A stretch of 64,000 bases of DNA from CAIVAT01 sp037128705 (GTDB lineage Bacteria > Bacteroidota > Bacteroidia > Bacteroidales > FEN-979), in NCBI GenBank assembly GCA_037128705.1, contig JBAXVX010000002.1:124001-188000 (forward strand), in the 5' to 3' direction. The notes under the pieces are model-generated. The model made no database searches, was not told the origin of the DNA, and saw only the letters and a program-made list of their open reading frames with translations. Shown in pieces: positions 37,601 to 46,866 of the stretch. A program made the translations under genes and the position numbers. Every line of letters begins with the position of its first letter. Within the stretch, counting starts at the first letter, position 1.

Positions 37601-38068
37601 CGGTCGATCCTGCTGGATGCAACCACGCCCGATGCAGCTTCCTATCTATGGACCCCTTCCGGCAAAACAACCCCTGCCTTGCTGGTTGATTCCGTAGGGA
37701 CCGGCCTCCATTCGCGGGAGATCTCCGTCAGGGTGACAAATCTCAATGGATGTATAGGAAAAGACACGGTGATGGTCTCGTTCAAACTATGCGCGGGCAT
37801 CGGCGAGATTGCCGGGGCACGGGTTCAGGTATATCCCAATCCGACCTCGGGAATGGTGATGGTTGAAATGAATACGGCCATGCCGAAACAACTGGATATT
37901 GAAATTCTGAATGCGGCGGGCGAGCCGGTTTTCAGTCAAAAGGAGCTTTATGTCAACGGGTTGGTCACACGCACATTGAACTTGTCAGGCTACCCGCAAG
38001 GCACCTATTTCGTTGAAATTTCAAGCGGGTCCGAAAAGGTGATCCGAAAGCTGATCCTGCAGAAATAG
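34664..38068 (+). CDS. Large secreted Asp-box (BNR) protein with T9SS tail
   Basis: The 1134-residue protein has a signal peptide (MKTMQPFFYVCGLFL, cut near 'ATAQ'). Residues about 150-510 form a sialidase/BNR-type propeller with Asp boxes such as 'SDNQGGTW', 'SLDGGITW', 'STDKGDTW' and 'SLDGGATF'. Two CARDB-like beta domains follow (about 520-740; 'GNGNGLLDYGE' and 'NNNGRLDPGE'). Next is a jelly-roll segment (about 750-880), then Ig-like repeats with 'CAGGTF' and 'LCANRS', and a Por sorting domain with 'VYPNPTSGMVMV' at the end. I cannot see the catalytic Arg triad of true sialidases, so it may bind rather than cut glycans. It is monocistronic. Confidence 0.87.
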   Translation: MKTMQPFFYVCGLFLITAMFATAQVTKHDRTGHEKVNRMIDNMGYWQRCAREGLVPVAPFTRIPAAIYTGSRLIGKGLREIDSPDICITTEPSLSTQSENSLVMDPGNENALMNSNNSTPQPSNGSVKGADALISPDAGESWSGTVEGAGGSNSGDPAAVIDLNGRYFIGFIDNAYGQSVAYSDNQGGTWTTSVAGIKPSGGSSMLDKNHLWADISPTSPFKGNIYDAWTAFGGSNNKHVEISRSITNGSSWEPPVKISGALTGKLFHGVNLKTGPDGEVYAAFTIYDKTAPLAESAMAFAKSLDGGITWQPAIRAVDSIMGIRDEGVTQNMRVNSFPCMAVDLSNGAHRGTIYIVWSNIGVPGINTGPGCDIYLIKSTDKGDTWSAPVKVNTDLPAGKQHYFPWITCDQATGIISLVFYDNRNCAPNQAEAWVAWSLDGGATFEDMKVSDVTFTPSPIPNMAANYMGDYLSIVAYGGKTIPCWTDTRSGHCLTYVSPIELVIPRSLVINTSNILNDTTYGNGNGLLDYGETELIGLKMKNTGIKQADSISVSLSCSNPYVTLQDSVLYYGDFATGQEKTILDGFKFSVSDSIPNGELILFTVKAIDRNDSITYSTFQIMSHAPDVSLLSMMILDPSGNNNGRLDPGENATIQIETTNKSIWDAENVVSTLTSANPFVTVTGGPANIGTLHAGETLQASFGVAVNPDAAIGSAAQLQDHTLSKWRATDKSFTARIGLLVEDWETGTMTKFPWEFTSAADPWTIDAAVKYEGKYSARSGAIGQGASTGISVRYNVMLDDSISFFRKVSSPDPNDLLKFYIDDLLVGIYSGEGGDTAFSRDVYPVMAGVHTFSWIYEKGSAGSSSPEAAWIDYIVFPPRYMTNVSAGGDGMICAGGTFPLNGLVFNSDSLHWSTSGSGIFSNPAVLNPDYVPSAADNSAGSVKLTLTAFDQKIPGAKDSLDLTIAALPVVKLGRDTILCANRSILLDATTPDAASYLWTPSGKTTPALLVDSVGTGLHSREISVRVTNLNGCIGKDTVMVSFKLCAGIGEIAGARVQVYPNPTSGMVMVEMNTAMPKQLDIEILNAAGEPVFSQKELYVNGLVTRTLNLSGYPQGTYFVEISSGSEKVIRKLILQK

Positions 38069-38070
38069 CC

Positions 38071-38087
38071 TCTCCCCCGAAGGGAGA
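38071..38087. terminator. Hairpin between convergent genes
   Basis: TCTCCC (38071-38076) pairs with GGGAGA (38082-38087) around a 5-nt loop, between the converging stops at 38068 and 38094. There is no long T run on either side, so it would be a weak, possibly bidirectional terminator. Confidence 0.35.
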
Positions 38088-38093
38088 TTACAA

Positions 38094-39440
38094 TTATTCC
38101 TGCGCCCTTCGGGCATCCAGCTCTTTTTTCATCAGCGTGGTGGTTTTGGTGTTGATTTTATAAAAAATCATAAACAAAGCACACGACATGTATAAGATAC
38201 CAGGGATAACCGAGACCAGCAGTTTAATGCCTGTAATGGCGGTATCGTTTTGAACGACATTGGCTACGAAACCTGATGCGGCCAAAATCCAGCCAGCAAT
38301 GGCTGCCCCGATTCCCCATCCTGCTTTTTGCGCAAATACCGCAGCCGAGAAATACAATCCTGTGGCACGACGGCCTGTTGTCCATTCGCCATAATCGGCC
38401 GAATCGGCAATCATGGTCCAGAGTAAAGGAACAGCCGGGGCATAGGCCATCTTGGCAATGACGTTGAAAACATAAATCGTTGTCAGGTCGGTTACGCCCG
38501 GCAGGTAAATGAGCATAAAGAACAACCCTGAAATCAACGAACTGCCTATGAATACATTTTTATTTCCAAAGCGTTTGGCCAGCGGTTTTGACAGGGGCAA
38601 TGCAACAATCAGGGCAATGGTGCCAATGACATTGAAAAGCTGAACATTGTTTTCGCGGCCCAGGTAATATTTAAAATAATAGGCAATGGCCGCATTTTGC
38701 ATGGCAAACATGATGAAGGATATGATGCCTACCAGCGCCAGCACGATCCAGGCTTTGTTTTTGAACAGGTTTCCAATGTCTTCTTTCAGTGAATTCACCT
38801 GCTCTTTGGGAGGATGAACGCGCTCTTTGGTTGTTTTAAAGGTGATAAAAAAGAATATCAGACTTAAACCGGCAAAAAGAAAAACGGTGTACTGGAATCC
38901 CTGGGCTTTATCGCCGCCACCGAAAAACTCGGCCATGGTCAGCGCCAGCCCGGTCACAACAAACTGCCCGGTGAAACCGGCGATGAACCGATAGGTGTTC
39001 AATCCTGCCCTTTCGTAAGTATCATCGGTCATTACGGCGCCCAAAGCCGAATAAGGCAGGTTTATAGCAGCATAGGCCGTCATCAGGAGAATGTACGTTG
39101 CCGCGGCGTAAAGGATCTTGCCTGTTTCGCCCAAACGCGGTGTTGTAAAGGTGAGAATGGCCAAAACAGCATAGGGAATGGCCCCAAACAAAATGTAGGG
39201 TCTGAATTTTCCCCACCGGGTATTCGTTCTGTCAGAAACTACGCCGATAACCGGGTCGATGGCCATATCCCAGAAACGGGCAATTAACATAATCGTTCCT
39301 GCAGCAGCTGCAGATATCCCGTACACATCGGTATAAAAAAACAAAAGCCAGAATCCAACCATGTCCCATACAAAGTGAGATGCGGTATCACCCAGGCTAT
39401 ACCCGATTTTTTCTTTTACTGATAATTTTGTTGCCGTCAT
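38094..39440 (-). CDS. GPH-family (MelB-type) sugar transporter
   Basis: The 448-residue protein has 12 predicted helices and GPH/MelB-type motifs, including 'DPVIGVVSDRTNTRWGKFRPY' early on, where the conserved Asp-Pro and Arg-x-Gly positions match. GPH carriers take up glycosides with H+, Na+ or Li+. Its start overlaps the stop of the glycosidase gene (ATGA), so it is the last gene of the four-gene glucan operon. A second GPH carrier is two genes upstream; the two may take different substrates. Confidence 0.85.
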   Translation of the reverse strand: MTATKLSVKEKIGYSLGDTASHFVWDMVGFWLLFFYTDVYGISAAAAGTIMLIARFWDMAIDPVIGVVSDRTNTRWGKFRPYILFGAIPYAVLAILTFTTPRLGETGKILYAAATYILLMTAYAAINLPYSALGAVMTDDTYERAGLNTYRFIAGFTGQFVVTGLALTMAEFFGGGDKAQGFQYTVFLFAGLSLIFFFITFKTTKERVHPPKEQVNSLKEDIGNLFKNKAWIVLALVGIISFIMFAMQNAAIAYYFKYYLGRENNVQLFNVIGTIALIVALPLSKPLAKRFGNKNVFIGSSLISGLFFMLIYLPGVTDLTTIYVFNVIAKMAYAPAVPLLWTMIADSADYGEWTTGRRATGLYFSAAVFAQKAGWGIGAAIAGWILAASGFVANVVQNDTAITGIKLLVSVIPGILYMSCALFMIFYKINTKTTTLMKKELDARRAQE

Positions 39441-40627
39441 TCCTCTGTTTTTTTATGAACTTTCTGTAATGCATAATATGCAAGGCGGGGATATAACTGA
39501 TAATGTCCTTTTTCATCTGTCGGACCTTTGGCACAGATACCAAACCACTCCTCATTCATGTTGTTCTTTCCCGGCCGATAATCGTAGTAACCGCCATTGG
39601 CCCAGGAGGCAGCCGTATCATGAACATCCAGGTTTTTGGTTTGCTCATGTTTCCACCAGCCATCGCTGAACATAAAGGTAAATCCGCCGATGCAATTTCC
39701 CGATTTACCTGAACCTGCTGCATTATCATAAATTTCTTTCCAGTTACTCGTCAGGAAGGTTGCCTGAGATGGCTGGTCTTCCTGTTTGCTGATCGCATTA
39801 AAGGCATCGGCACCAAATTCGGTAAACATGATTGGTTTTTTCCAAACCGCTTTTGTTTTCTGAAATGCGTCTCCGAAAGAAACGCCGCGATACATGTTAC
39901 AGCCAAGAATATCTATATTCTTACACTCCCCGGCAATCATATCAAGGAAAAGCAAATCCCCATTGCACAGCGCAACCGGGTGAGCACGATCGATGGCCTT
40001 CACAGCCAGACCCGCTTCGTCAAAAAGTTTATACAGGGCTTTGGCACGAACGGCCGATGGTCTCTGACCGGCAGGAATATCCTCCGTTTCGGCTCCCTGC
40101 CAGAAAAGGCCGTAATTGTTTTCATTTCCTAACAGATACAGAAGCAGCCCCGGGGTGTTTTTATATTCTTCCGTCATTTCAGTCACCTCCCTGAGAAGCA
40201 TATCGTGAACGTGTGAATCAGCGTAGTCGGTATTCTGAACCCACTGTCCGTTCAATGTCAGGCCATATCTCCCGAAAGAGTGATTTACCATGGTATAAAT
40301 GCCATAGTTCTCATAAATATAGCTGATCCACTTTGGCTGAATACCGGTATAAACACGAATGGCATTGACCCCCATGTTTTTTAACAGCGCCATTTCCGTG
40401 TCAAGTGCATCTTTGATAAAATCATCCGGTTGTTTCCACAGGCTGTATGTATAATTGGTGCCAACCGGGAAGTAATCCCAATTCATGCCATTCATTATAA
40501 AAACCTTACCATTGACCAAAAGCCTGGCCCCCTGACTGTCATTAACAACCGATACTTTATCGGCCTGCGCAAAAAGAGCAGGTATTGTAAAGAAGAAAAG
40601 AATGAAGGTCAGTAAAGCTTTTTGCAT
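39437..40627 (-). CDS. Clan GH-A glycosidase, exported
   Basis: The 396-residue protein has a signal peptide (MQKALLTFILFFFT, cut near 'LFAQA') and a TIM-barrel glycosidase body. The acid/base is probably E169 in 'LLGNENNYG' and the nucleophile E270 in 'MFTEFGADAF', each at the end of a strand and about 100 residues apart, as in retaining clan GH-A enzymes (GH2 barrel, GH5 or GH158-like). I cannot assign the family with certainty. It lies between the two GPH transporter genes (3 bp after one, overlapping the other), so it should release oligosaccharides for them. The substrate is probably a beta-glucan or a related glycan, by context only. Confidence 0.7.
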   Translation of the reverse strand: MQKALLTFILFFFTIPALFAQADKVSVVNDSQGARLLVNGKVFIMNGMNWDYFPVGTNYTYSLWKQPDDFIKDALDTEMALLKNMGVNAIRVYTGIQPKWISYIYENYGIYTMVNHSFGRYGLTLNGQWVQNTDYADSHVHDMLLREVTEMTEEYKNTPGLLLYLLGNENNYGLFWQGAETEDIPAGQRPSAVRAKALYKLFDEAGLAVKAIDRAHPVALCNGDLLFLDMIAGECKNIDILGCNMYRGVSFGDAFQKTKAVWKKPIMFTEFGADAFNAISKQEDQPSQATFLTSNWKEIYDNAAGSGKSGNCIGGFTFMFSDGWWKHEQTKNLDVHDTAASWANGGYYDYRPGKNNMNEEWFGICAKGPTDEKGHYQLYPRLAYYALQKVHKKTEE

Positions 40628-40630
40628 CGC

Positions 40631-42061
40631 TTATAATTCGCCCCTGCGTTCGACTAACATTTTCCGTATCTCATGTGCCTTTTTCTCGGTAATATCATAT
40701 TTCCACATGATCAGAATTGCCAGAAGTCCGGCCACTGATGGAATAACGATATCCGCAATCCTGAGCCTGGTAATGGTTTCAACAGACTGGACCGTTATAT
40801 TCTGATCAAATCCAACCAGGTTCAGCACCACGCCGCTGGAAAGCAAAGCAAGGGCAGTTCCCAGTTTAACCATCCACCAGTAGACAGCGCCGAATGTTCC
40901 CTCTTTTCTTGGCATTCCGTTATTTAATTCATCCAGATCGCATACATCAGCCGTCATCGACATCATTAAGGTAAACAGGCCGCCAATTCCGAAAGAAATC
41001 AAAGGGAGCGGTAAAAACATCAACCATGGATTGGCCGGATCAAATGCCCACCATTTCAATGAATATCCCACTATGGAGATCAGGGTGGAAATGACAAAAG
41101 CATTTTTCTTTCCGACTTTTGTTGAAATAAAGGTAATGACGGGAATTACCAGGAACGCAGTTGCCACTGCACTTAAGGTGCCGAACCAGGCAGGCCATTG
41201 CCCTGCGGCGGTGGTGTCGCCTTTGAACAGATAAAAAATAATGATAAAAAAAGCGAACTGGGCAATGGTCTGAAATCCGTTAAATATCAGAAATGTCGCA
41301 CCACACAGTTTTAAAAAAGGTTTATTGGTGATGATCTGTTTCATGCTTTTAAAAAGAACTTTCATGTTGTTGACAAACTCTTTAATAGAGAGATTGATCC
41401 TGTTAGTTAAACGTTCCTGATTAATTTCCTTGCAAAACAAGGCCGGCATGATTCCCAGTATCAGGCACAAAGCGCCAACCCAGATCGACAGGTTGCGGGC
41501 CCCTTCCGGAGCAGTTGCATATATATCCGTATCATAAATGATAACCCAGAACCATGGAGCAATCATCCACGCGATTTGCCCCATGAACTGGGAAATGGCC
41601 ATCAGGCGTGTTCTTTCGCTGTAGTCGGGGGTCATCTCATATCCCAGTCCGATAAGGGGGGCTGCAAAAATGGTATAACCGATGTAAAAAAACAACGACA
41701 TGATCAGAAAGAAGAAAAAGTTATAGGTCTGACTATTGTCGGGATATAACTGCCACATGATCATAAAGACGATTCCAACGATAAAGGCCCCGATAAAAAT
41801 ATAGGGCTTCCGCCTTCCCCATCTGGATACGGTATTGTCAGACACAAATCCCATCACCGGGTCAATCAAAGCATCAAACAGCCTTGGTATGGCTGCCAGT
41901 AAACCAGCCAGCACAGGATTCATTTTTAATGACAATACCAAAACGATCATAAAAACGCCCAATGCGGCGGGTAATAACTGATTGGTTAAATGGCCTGATC
42001 CAAAAGCAATTTTTTGTCCCAGGGGTACGATATCTTTGGGGTTTGTTTTGTAATGTTCCAT
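40631..42061 (-). CDS. GPH-family (MelB-type) sugar transporter
   Basis: The 476-residue protein has 12 membrane helices and GPH motifs: 'DALIDPVMGFVSD' and 'RWGRRKPYIFIGA' near the N terminus. It sits 9 bp after the large phosphorylase-like gene and 3 bp before the glycosidase, so it is the second gene of the glucan operon. It likely imports the oligosaccharide that the phosphorylase splits. Compared with the carrier at 38094 it has a longer central loop. Confidence 0.86.
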   Translation of the reverse strand: MEHYKTNPKDIVPLGQKIAFGSGHLTNQLLPAALGVFMIVLVLSLKMNPVLAGLLAAIPRLFDALIDPVMGFVSDNTVSRWGRRKPYIFIGAFIVGIVFMIMWQLYPDNSQTYNFFFFLIMSLFFYIGYTIFAAPLIGLGYEMTPDYSERTRLMAISQFMGQIAWMIAPWFWVIIYDTDIYATAPEGARNLSIWVGALCLILGIMPALFCKEINQERLTNRINLSIKEFVNNMKVLFKSMKQIITNKPFLKLCGATFLIFNGFQTIAQFAFFIIIFYLFKGDTTAAGQWPAWFGTLSAVATAFLVIPVITFISTKVGKKNAFVISTLISIVGYSLKWWAFDPANPWLMFLPLPLISFGIGGLFTLMMSMTADVCDLDELNNGMPRKEGTFGAVYWWMVKLGTALALLSSGVVLNLVGFDQNITVQSVETITRLRIADIVIPSVAGLLAILIMWKYDITEKKAHEIRKMLVERRGEL

Positions 42062-42070
42062 AATGGGTGT

Positions 42071-45000
42071 TTAAAGAGTGGTATTAAATGAAACTTCTAT
42101 CCGGGCGATTTCTCCTGTCCGCTGAAATATTCCGGCACTTATTTCTCTGCCGATGATGTGATCTGCAATAGAAATCTGTTTACCGTCGGCGAATGTAACA
42201 GAAATTTTATCTTCGTTTGATACACTGTAAACAACCGGCACCTGGCAGAAAGTAAATCCCAGTTGTCCCTGCTTGAGGATGATCTGCTGCTGTTCTCCCT
42301 TCAGGTCAAAGTACTCAAACGTACTTTTCTGATTCAGCAATTCAGCTGGATCAAGCAGGCCGGATTGGAATACAATTTCACCGTTCCGAACATGAATACC
42401 TATCTCTCTCATCCGGGTAATGAAGTCTTCTTTTACCTGTCCGGTCATGCCTGGCTGCTGCGCCCCTGCATTCCCGGGGGTATGCGAATAGGCATCCGTC
42501 GGAAATGCGCCGTATAAGCCGGGTGATTTATGTAACCCTATCCCTGCTTTAATCTCGAAATAGTGCTCTTTAATTTTACCGACAACATCAGGATCAGCGC
42601 CTTCATGCACTCCCCTGAACCAGCACTCCTGGGTGGCAAGCAATAATTTGGAAACCATGTGCCAGTATATGCTTCCCAATCCTTCGTAACCATAAAAGGT
42701 ACCCGAGCGGCCGGTGAACGACTGGTGATCGAAAAGCTCTTCGAAAATGGCCAGGACCTTCTCCTTTTCTTCGGCAAGCAGCGAACCGTAGGCAGCAGAA
42801 TCGAGGTGGTCAAGGGCTTTTTCCAGTACGGCCGCATTGCGGAATGTCCCGTGAAAATGAAAATTACCCACGTCATCCTTACTCAGAATTGTTGCATCGG
42901 AACTGGCGATTAATTTGCTCAGAAGTTTTGATTCCTGAACCCTGCGGGCAGGGATATTGTTTTTCAGGGTAAAAAGAGGCAGTTGCCTGTCGGGATAAAG
43001 CAGGTAACTGGACTGATCACGACGAAACAGACTGCTGCATTTCAGCGAATCAAGCACATCCAGACTTTCCTGAACCGACAGATAGCCGGAACTCAACACT
43101 GCCACCTGCCCTTCCAGCATTTCGTACAGATGCCTGATGGATATGCTGTTTTCGGAGAAGGAAATCAGGTTGTAGGCATGATAAAGTCCGTCCCCGCGTT
43201 TGTTCACTTTGATGCTCTGATCCATATAATCCAACGCGAGCTGCATAAATTCAGACAGGGCTTTGACCTGAACAGGCTTTTTCGTGCCCGAAAAGGATTT
43301 TTCGTAGATCGTGTTTCTGTAATCGCTCCCTGCCTCACCAAGACCATCGGTAAAACGGCGCCTTTCGGCATTTGAAAACCCGGTTTGGAGCAAAGCAGTA
43401 TTTTCAGCAAAAAGAGTAAATATCCTGCTGAATAGTGTTTCAACTTCTTCTGCTACAGGTATTTCAATACTGCCGGATTCATTGAACCGTTCGGACCAGA
43501 ATTTCAGGAAACGTCTTAAATAACAGAGCGTAACCATCGAAGCCCCGTTGCCCACGAGGGCATTGTTGGCATCATTCCATTCGGGGCGCTGGGTGTTGAG
43601 CCAGATACCGGCTTCGGGTAAGAAGTTGCTGATCTTGGCCAACAGGGTGACCAGGATCTTTTCGGTCAGGTTCACCCGGTAGATCTCATGATCCCTTCCT
43701 CTCAGCAATGCGCCGTCGGCCCCTGTTTTCCTGGTCAGTTCCCTGATTTTTTTATTTAATTCGAAATCAAAGACAATGGTTTCCTTAGGCGTTTTTAGAA
43801 TTCCGGCATACGGTTTTATGTGGTAAGGCACATGGGCATAAACAAACATCTCCTTTTTCAACAAGGCATCCAGGGTGCCCGGATGAAATTCATCCGATAA
43901 CTCGAGAAACTTCTGGAGGTAAATAATCTGGTGATCTCCCCAGTAGCCAATGTAAGCCCACGGGTCGTGCGGGTCGGGACATTCCCAATCCATCCCTTCG
44001 CGGGTTATGCGATAGGGATTATAGCCGTCGGCCGTGGTGGCATTGACGAATTTACTGATCATGCCTTCAATGAACTCAGGATAGGAAAGGCTGAGGGCTT
44101 CCCAATTTTGAAAAATATCGCGCCAGTTTCCCTGGTAATTCAATTTTACCGAGCCGTCCGGGTTTTTTGTTTCAATCGAGAACTGGTTCCAAGGGCGGCT
44201 TGGATCGCCATGCCTGCGGCTGAAGGTGAGGGGCAGGTATTCAGAGCAGATCCGGACCAGGTTAAAATCACCGGTGCTTTCGGCAAGCCTGATCAGTTCA
44301 ATATACGCGATCGTTTCAGGGAGCTGACTGAGCCATGCTGCATGTTTTGCTGATAGCTCCCTGTTTATTTGTGCCATAAACAGAACAAAGTCTGTTTTAT
44401 CAAGGGTATAATTGGAGGTAAAAATCCCACCCCGCATGATGCTGAACAGGGTATTGGAAAAATGACGGGCATCGTTTAACGTATCCTGGCCCATCTGCAT
44501 TCCATCGGCTTTGGAAACAATTTTCTTCAGGTTCGATGTTCCTTTTTCGATATCGGCTTCAACCAGTTGTTTCATGTTATCCCTGGTTCTCAAGGCATTG
44601 TTGAGGTTTGCCACGTCACCGGTTTCCTGGTTTATTTCAGCGATGATCATCCATTCTTTTTGGGCATCCGGCTGAAGTTCAAGGCGCGTACTCACATAAT
44701 ATGCACCACGTTTGGCCCTTATATCGATTTCCGTCTCAACAGTCTCACCTTGCTTGAATGGCTCAACCTGCCTGTCTGAAATAAGAACCTTTGCCGAGTG
44801 AACCAGTCCGCATGACCAAACAGTTGTTGCTTTGAGTGATTCACTGGGTTCGGCGCGATCAACAGGGATTGAACTCAGCATGTACAAGCCAAGTTTGGTT
44901 TCTTCGATCAATTCACATTTTTTGTAGGCATCAAGCAAACAACTGAATGCATTCTGGAAATCGGAATCCACGCCATTCGGCAGAATGTTCCTGATCCCGT

Positions 45001-45535
45001 CGAGTACATCAACCGTAACTGAACCGGTATTTTGATTGCTGATGACCGAGTGCTTCACGAACCCGAACTGCTCGCTGCTGTACCATCCGTATCGGAACCC
45101 CACGCCCAGGTCAACATTAATCTCTTCGAAAATGATTTTATTGCCCCAAATGTTCTTATAAAGATTTCGTTGAATGGTGTATATTTTTTCCGACTCCGTT
45201 GAAAAAGGTTCCCATAAATAGGTTTTCTCATCTTTGCCGACAAGCAGGTAGGTTTTACTTCCGGTAATGCCTCTGGCATCATGTATTTTATCGACGGTAT
45301 AATAGGGGAACAACGCGTTATTCCTGTCTTTTCTTCCTGCCGACAGCGCGCCGTTGCTCGAAATAAACATCCAGTGATCGGAACTGCTCACGATGGTCAT
45401 AAAGAAATCGGGCATCTGGTTGCTGTTGCTGATCTTGTAGAATTTCTCGTTGTCAAGTTCCACAAAGCGGCCATCGACCCTATCACAGTTGTACTTTATC
45501 TTAGCGTTTCCCAGATAAATGTCTTTCTTGTCCAT
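42071..45535 (-). CDS. Large inverting glycoside phosphorylase-like enzyme
   Basis: I chose the ATG at 45535 (1154 aa). An upstream in-frame ATG at 45610 would place the operon's -7 box inside the coding region. There is no signal peptide, so the enzyme is cytoplasmic. An N-terminal beta-sandwich (about residues 1-270) precedes an (alpha/alpha)6 barrel. The motifs 'YQGNWRDIFQNWEAL' (about 465) and 'GYNPYRIT', followed by 'DPWAYIGYWGDHQ' (about 520), are those of the glycoside phosphorylases related to GH94, such as the GH149 and GH161 beta-1,3-glucan phosphorylases. Which family it belongs to I cannot tell. Such enzymes use phosphate to split oligosaccharides into a sugar 1-phosphate. It leads the four-gene operon. 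Confidence 0.62.
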   Translation of the reverse strand: MDKKDIYLGNAKIKYNCDRVDGRFVELDNEKFYKISNSNQMPDFFMTIVSSSDHWMFISSNGALSAGRKDRNNALFPYYTVDKIHDARGITGSKTYLLVGKDEKTYLWEPFSTESEKIYTIQRNLYKNIWGNKIIFEEINVDLGVGFRYGWYSSEQFGFVKHSVISNQNTGSVTVDVLDGIRNILPNGVDSDFQNAFSCLLDAYKKCELIEETKLGLYMLSSIPVDRAEPSESLKATTVWSCGLVHSAKVLISDRQVEPFKQGETVETEIDIRAKRGAYYVSTRLELQPDAQKEWMIIAEINQETGDVANLNNALRTRDNMKQLVEADIEKGTSNLKKIVSKADGMQMGQDTLNDARHFSNTLFSIMRGGIFTSNYTLDKTDFVLFMAQINRELSAKHAAWLSQLPETIAYIELIRLAESTGDFNLVRICSEYLPLTFSRRHGDPSRPWNQFSIETKNPDGSVKLNYQGNWRDIFQNWEALSLSYPEFIEGMISKFVNATTADGYNPYRITREGMDWECPDPHDPWAYIGYWGDHQIIYLQKFLELSDEFHPGTLDALLKKEMFVYAHVPYHIKPYAGILKTPKETIVFDFELNKKIRELTRKTGADGALLRGRDHEIYRVNLTEKILVTLLAKISNFLPEAGIWLNTQRPEWNDANNALVGNGASMVTLCYLRRFLKFWSERFNESGSIEIPVAEEVETLFSRIFTLFAENTALLQTGFSNAERRRFTDGLGEAGSDYRNTIYEKSFSGTKKPVQVKALSEFMQLALDYMDQSIKVNKRGDGLYHAYNLISFSENSISIRHLYEMLEGQVAVLSSGYLSVQESLDVLDSLKCSSLFRRDQSSYLLYPDRQLPLFTLKNNIPARRVQESKLLSKLIASSDATILSKDDVGNFHFHGTFRNAAVLEKALDHLDSAAYGSLLAEEKEKVLAIFEELFDHQSFTGRSGTFYGYEGLGSIYWHMVSKLLLATQECWFRGVHEGADPDVVGKIKEHYFEIKAGIGLHKSPGLYGAFPTDAYSHTPGNAGAQQPGMTGQVKEDFITRMREIGIHVRNGEIVFQSGLLDPAELLNQKSTFEYFDLKGEQQQIILKQGQLGFTFCQVPVVYSVSNEDKISVTFADGKQISIADHIIGREISAGIFQRTGEIARIEVSFNTTL

Positions 45536-45562
45536 CGTATTATAGTATGAAACTAATATTAG

Positions 45563-45570
45563 CAAACATA
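45563..45570 (-). promoter_or_regulatory. -7 box of glucan operon
   Basis: On the minus strand the sequence is TATGTTTG, a perfect TAnnTTTG match, 28 bp before the ATG at 45535. It argues against the longer start at 45610. A -33 TTTG is not obvious at 19-21 bp, so the promoter may need an activator. Confidence 0.45.
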
Positions 45571-45871
45571 TCCTAATATTAAGGCGATTAAAAATATTCC
45601 GGTGCATCAAATATGCAGCAACTCATTGCTGGCTACTACATCAATATTACATCAGCACTACATCATAAAAATTGCTTTTATTTGATTATCTAATATATAT
45701 GTTTTAATCAGCTATCAATACTTCATGTGTTTTGCACTAAAAACTCTCCTCCCGTTGGATCACTAAAATCATTATCTGTTTTACCATATAATTTCCAGCG
45801 TGAATGGAATGATACTGTAAAAACCAATTTTGTGTAATGTTAAGCCTGTTATGTTTCCATTACGGGCAAAT

Positions 45872-46861
45872 TCAAGGTCTGATAAATTTGCCCATTCGTA
45901 CACCTTTTTCGTCAACTGTTTTTATGAAATAAACCCCTGCTGACAATGAGGTGACATCAATAATGGCAATTGGTTTGGTGGTTTCCCTATAAATGAGTTC
46001 ACTCCCATTGATTGTCAATATAGAAAGGTATCCGTTATCCGTGTTGTCAATGGTTATTTTACCGGATGAAGGATTTGGATAGATATGCAATATATCAGCA
46101 GATCTGTTTTCAAAATCAGGGAATCCAGCACCAAATACCTCAACCTTTACCAGTTTATTCTGGCAGGAATACCAGAGGTGAAGTCCATCGAACACAATGG
46201 CATAGGGTCTACCACAGGACGACACATGCTTTTCAATGGTGGAGCTGTTGGCATCGACCTTATAGATCGTGTCGTTGGGACTGGTCACCCAGATGAAGTT
46301 GCCTTGCGTGCAAAGGTTTGAAAATGGCATTGTCAGCGGCCCGATGGTCTTAAGGATGTTTCCGTCAGGATCAATTTTATAGATCTTATTCCCGTATGGT
46401 TCACATCCCCAGAAATGATCTTTATCCCACCAGATAATATGCGTATCGAGTCGTGGCAAAATGGAGCTCCCCCGGAAAACCCCGGCAGTGTCAAAATAAA
46501 TAGCCCTGGCGGGTTCATACCAGCTCCCATTAAACCATTGATCGGTCGATACAAACCAGGGTGATTGATAAGTCAGGCCTCCTGATAAATGATACAGAAT
46601 GCCTTCTGTGGGGATTCTGCAAAGATTTGAGAATGAAGTATCAGTCGGATTGAATTTGTTAAGATATCCATTATAGGGAAAAGGCGATCCACCGCCCAGT
46701 GTAAATATATCATGACCGTCAAAGGCCAGGCCGGAAATTTGAGACGGACAGTTGTAGACAGCAACTTCGTTCCATATCCCGACGGATGTTGCGGGCTGCT
46801 GTGAAAAACAATTACTTAATGAGAATATCCAGAATACCAGGATGATCTGAAACAGTCTCAT
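45872..46861 (-). CDS. T9SS-exported YVTN/NHL-like propeller protein
   Basis: This 329-residue protein has a signal peptide (MRLFQIILVFWIFS, cut near 'CFSQ'). The body (about residues 25-245) shows six repeating segments with W-F/W-V followed by 'KIDPDGNILKTIG' or 'KVDANSSTI' blocks, a six-bladed propeller of the YVTN/NHL kind. The last 80 residues are a Por secretion domain with 'IYPNPSSGKITI' and a final 'GKFIRP'. It begins 5 bp after the pirin gene stop and should be co-transcribed with it. Ligand unknown. Confidence 0.78.
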   Translation of the reverse strand: MRLFQIILVFWIFSLSNCFSQQPATSVGIWNEVAVYNCPSQISGLAFDGHDIFTLGGGSPFPYNGYLNKFNPTDTSFSNLCRIPTEGILYHLSGGLTYQSPWFVSTDQWFNGSWYEPARAIYFDTAGVFRGSSILPRLDTHIIWWDKDHFWGCEPYGNKIYKIDPDGNILKTIGPLTMPFSNLCTQGNFIWVTSPNDTIYKVDANSSTIEKHVSSCGRPYAIVFDGLHLWYSCQNKLVKVEVFGAGFPDFENRSADILHIYPNPSSGKITIDNTDNGYLSILTINGSELIYRETTKPIAIIDVTSLSAGVYFIKTVDEKGVRMGKFIRP

Positions 46862-46866
46862 GAATT

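Noticed and set aside
42071..45610. Longer start at 45610 for the phosphorylase-like gene
   Set aside because: A perfect -7 box lies at 45563-45570 inside that extension; the ATG at 45535 is better.
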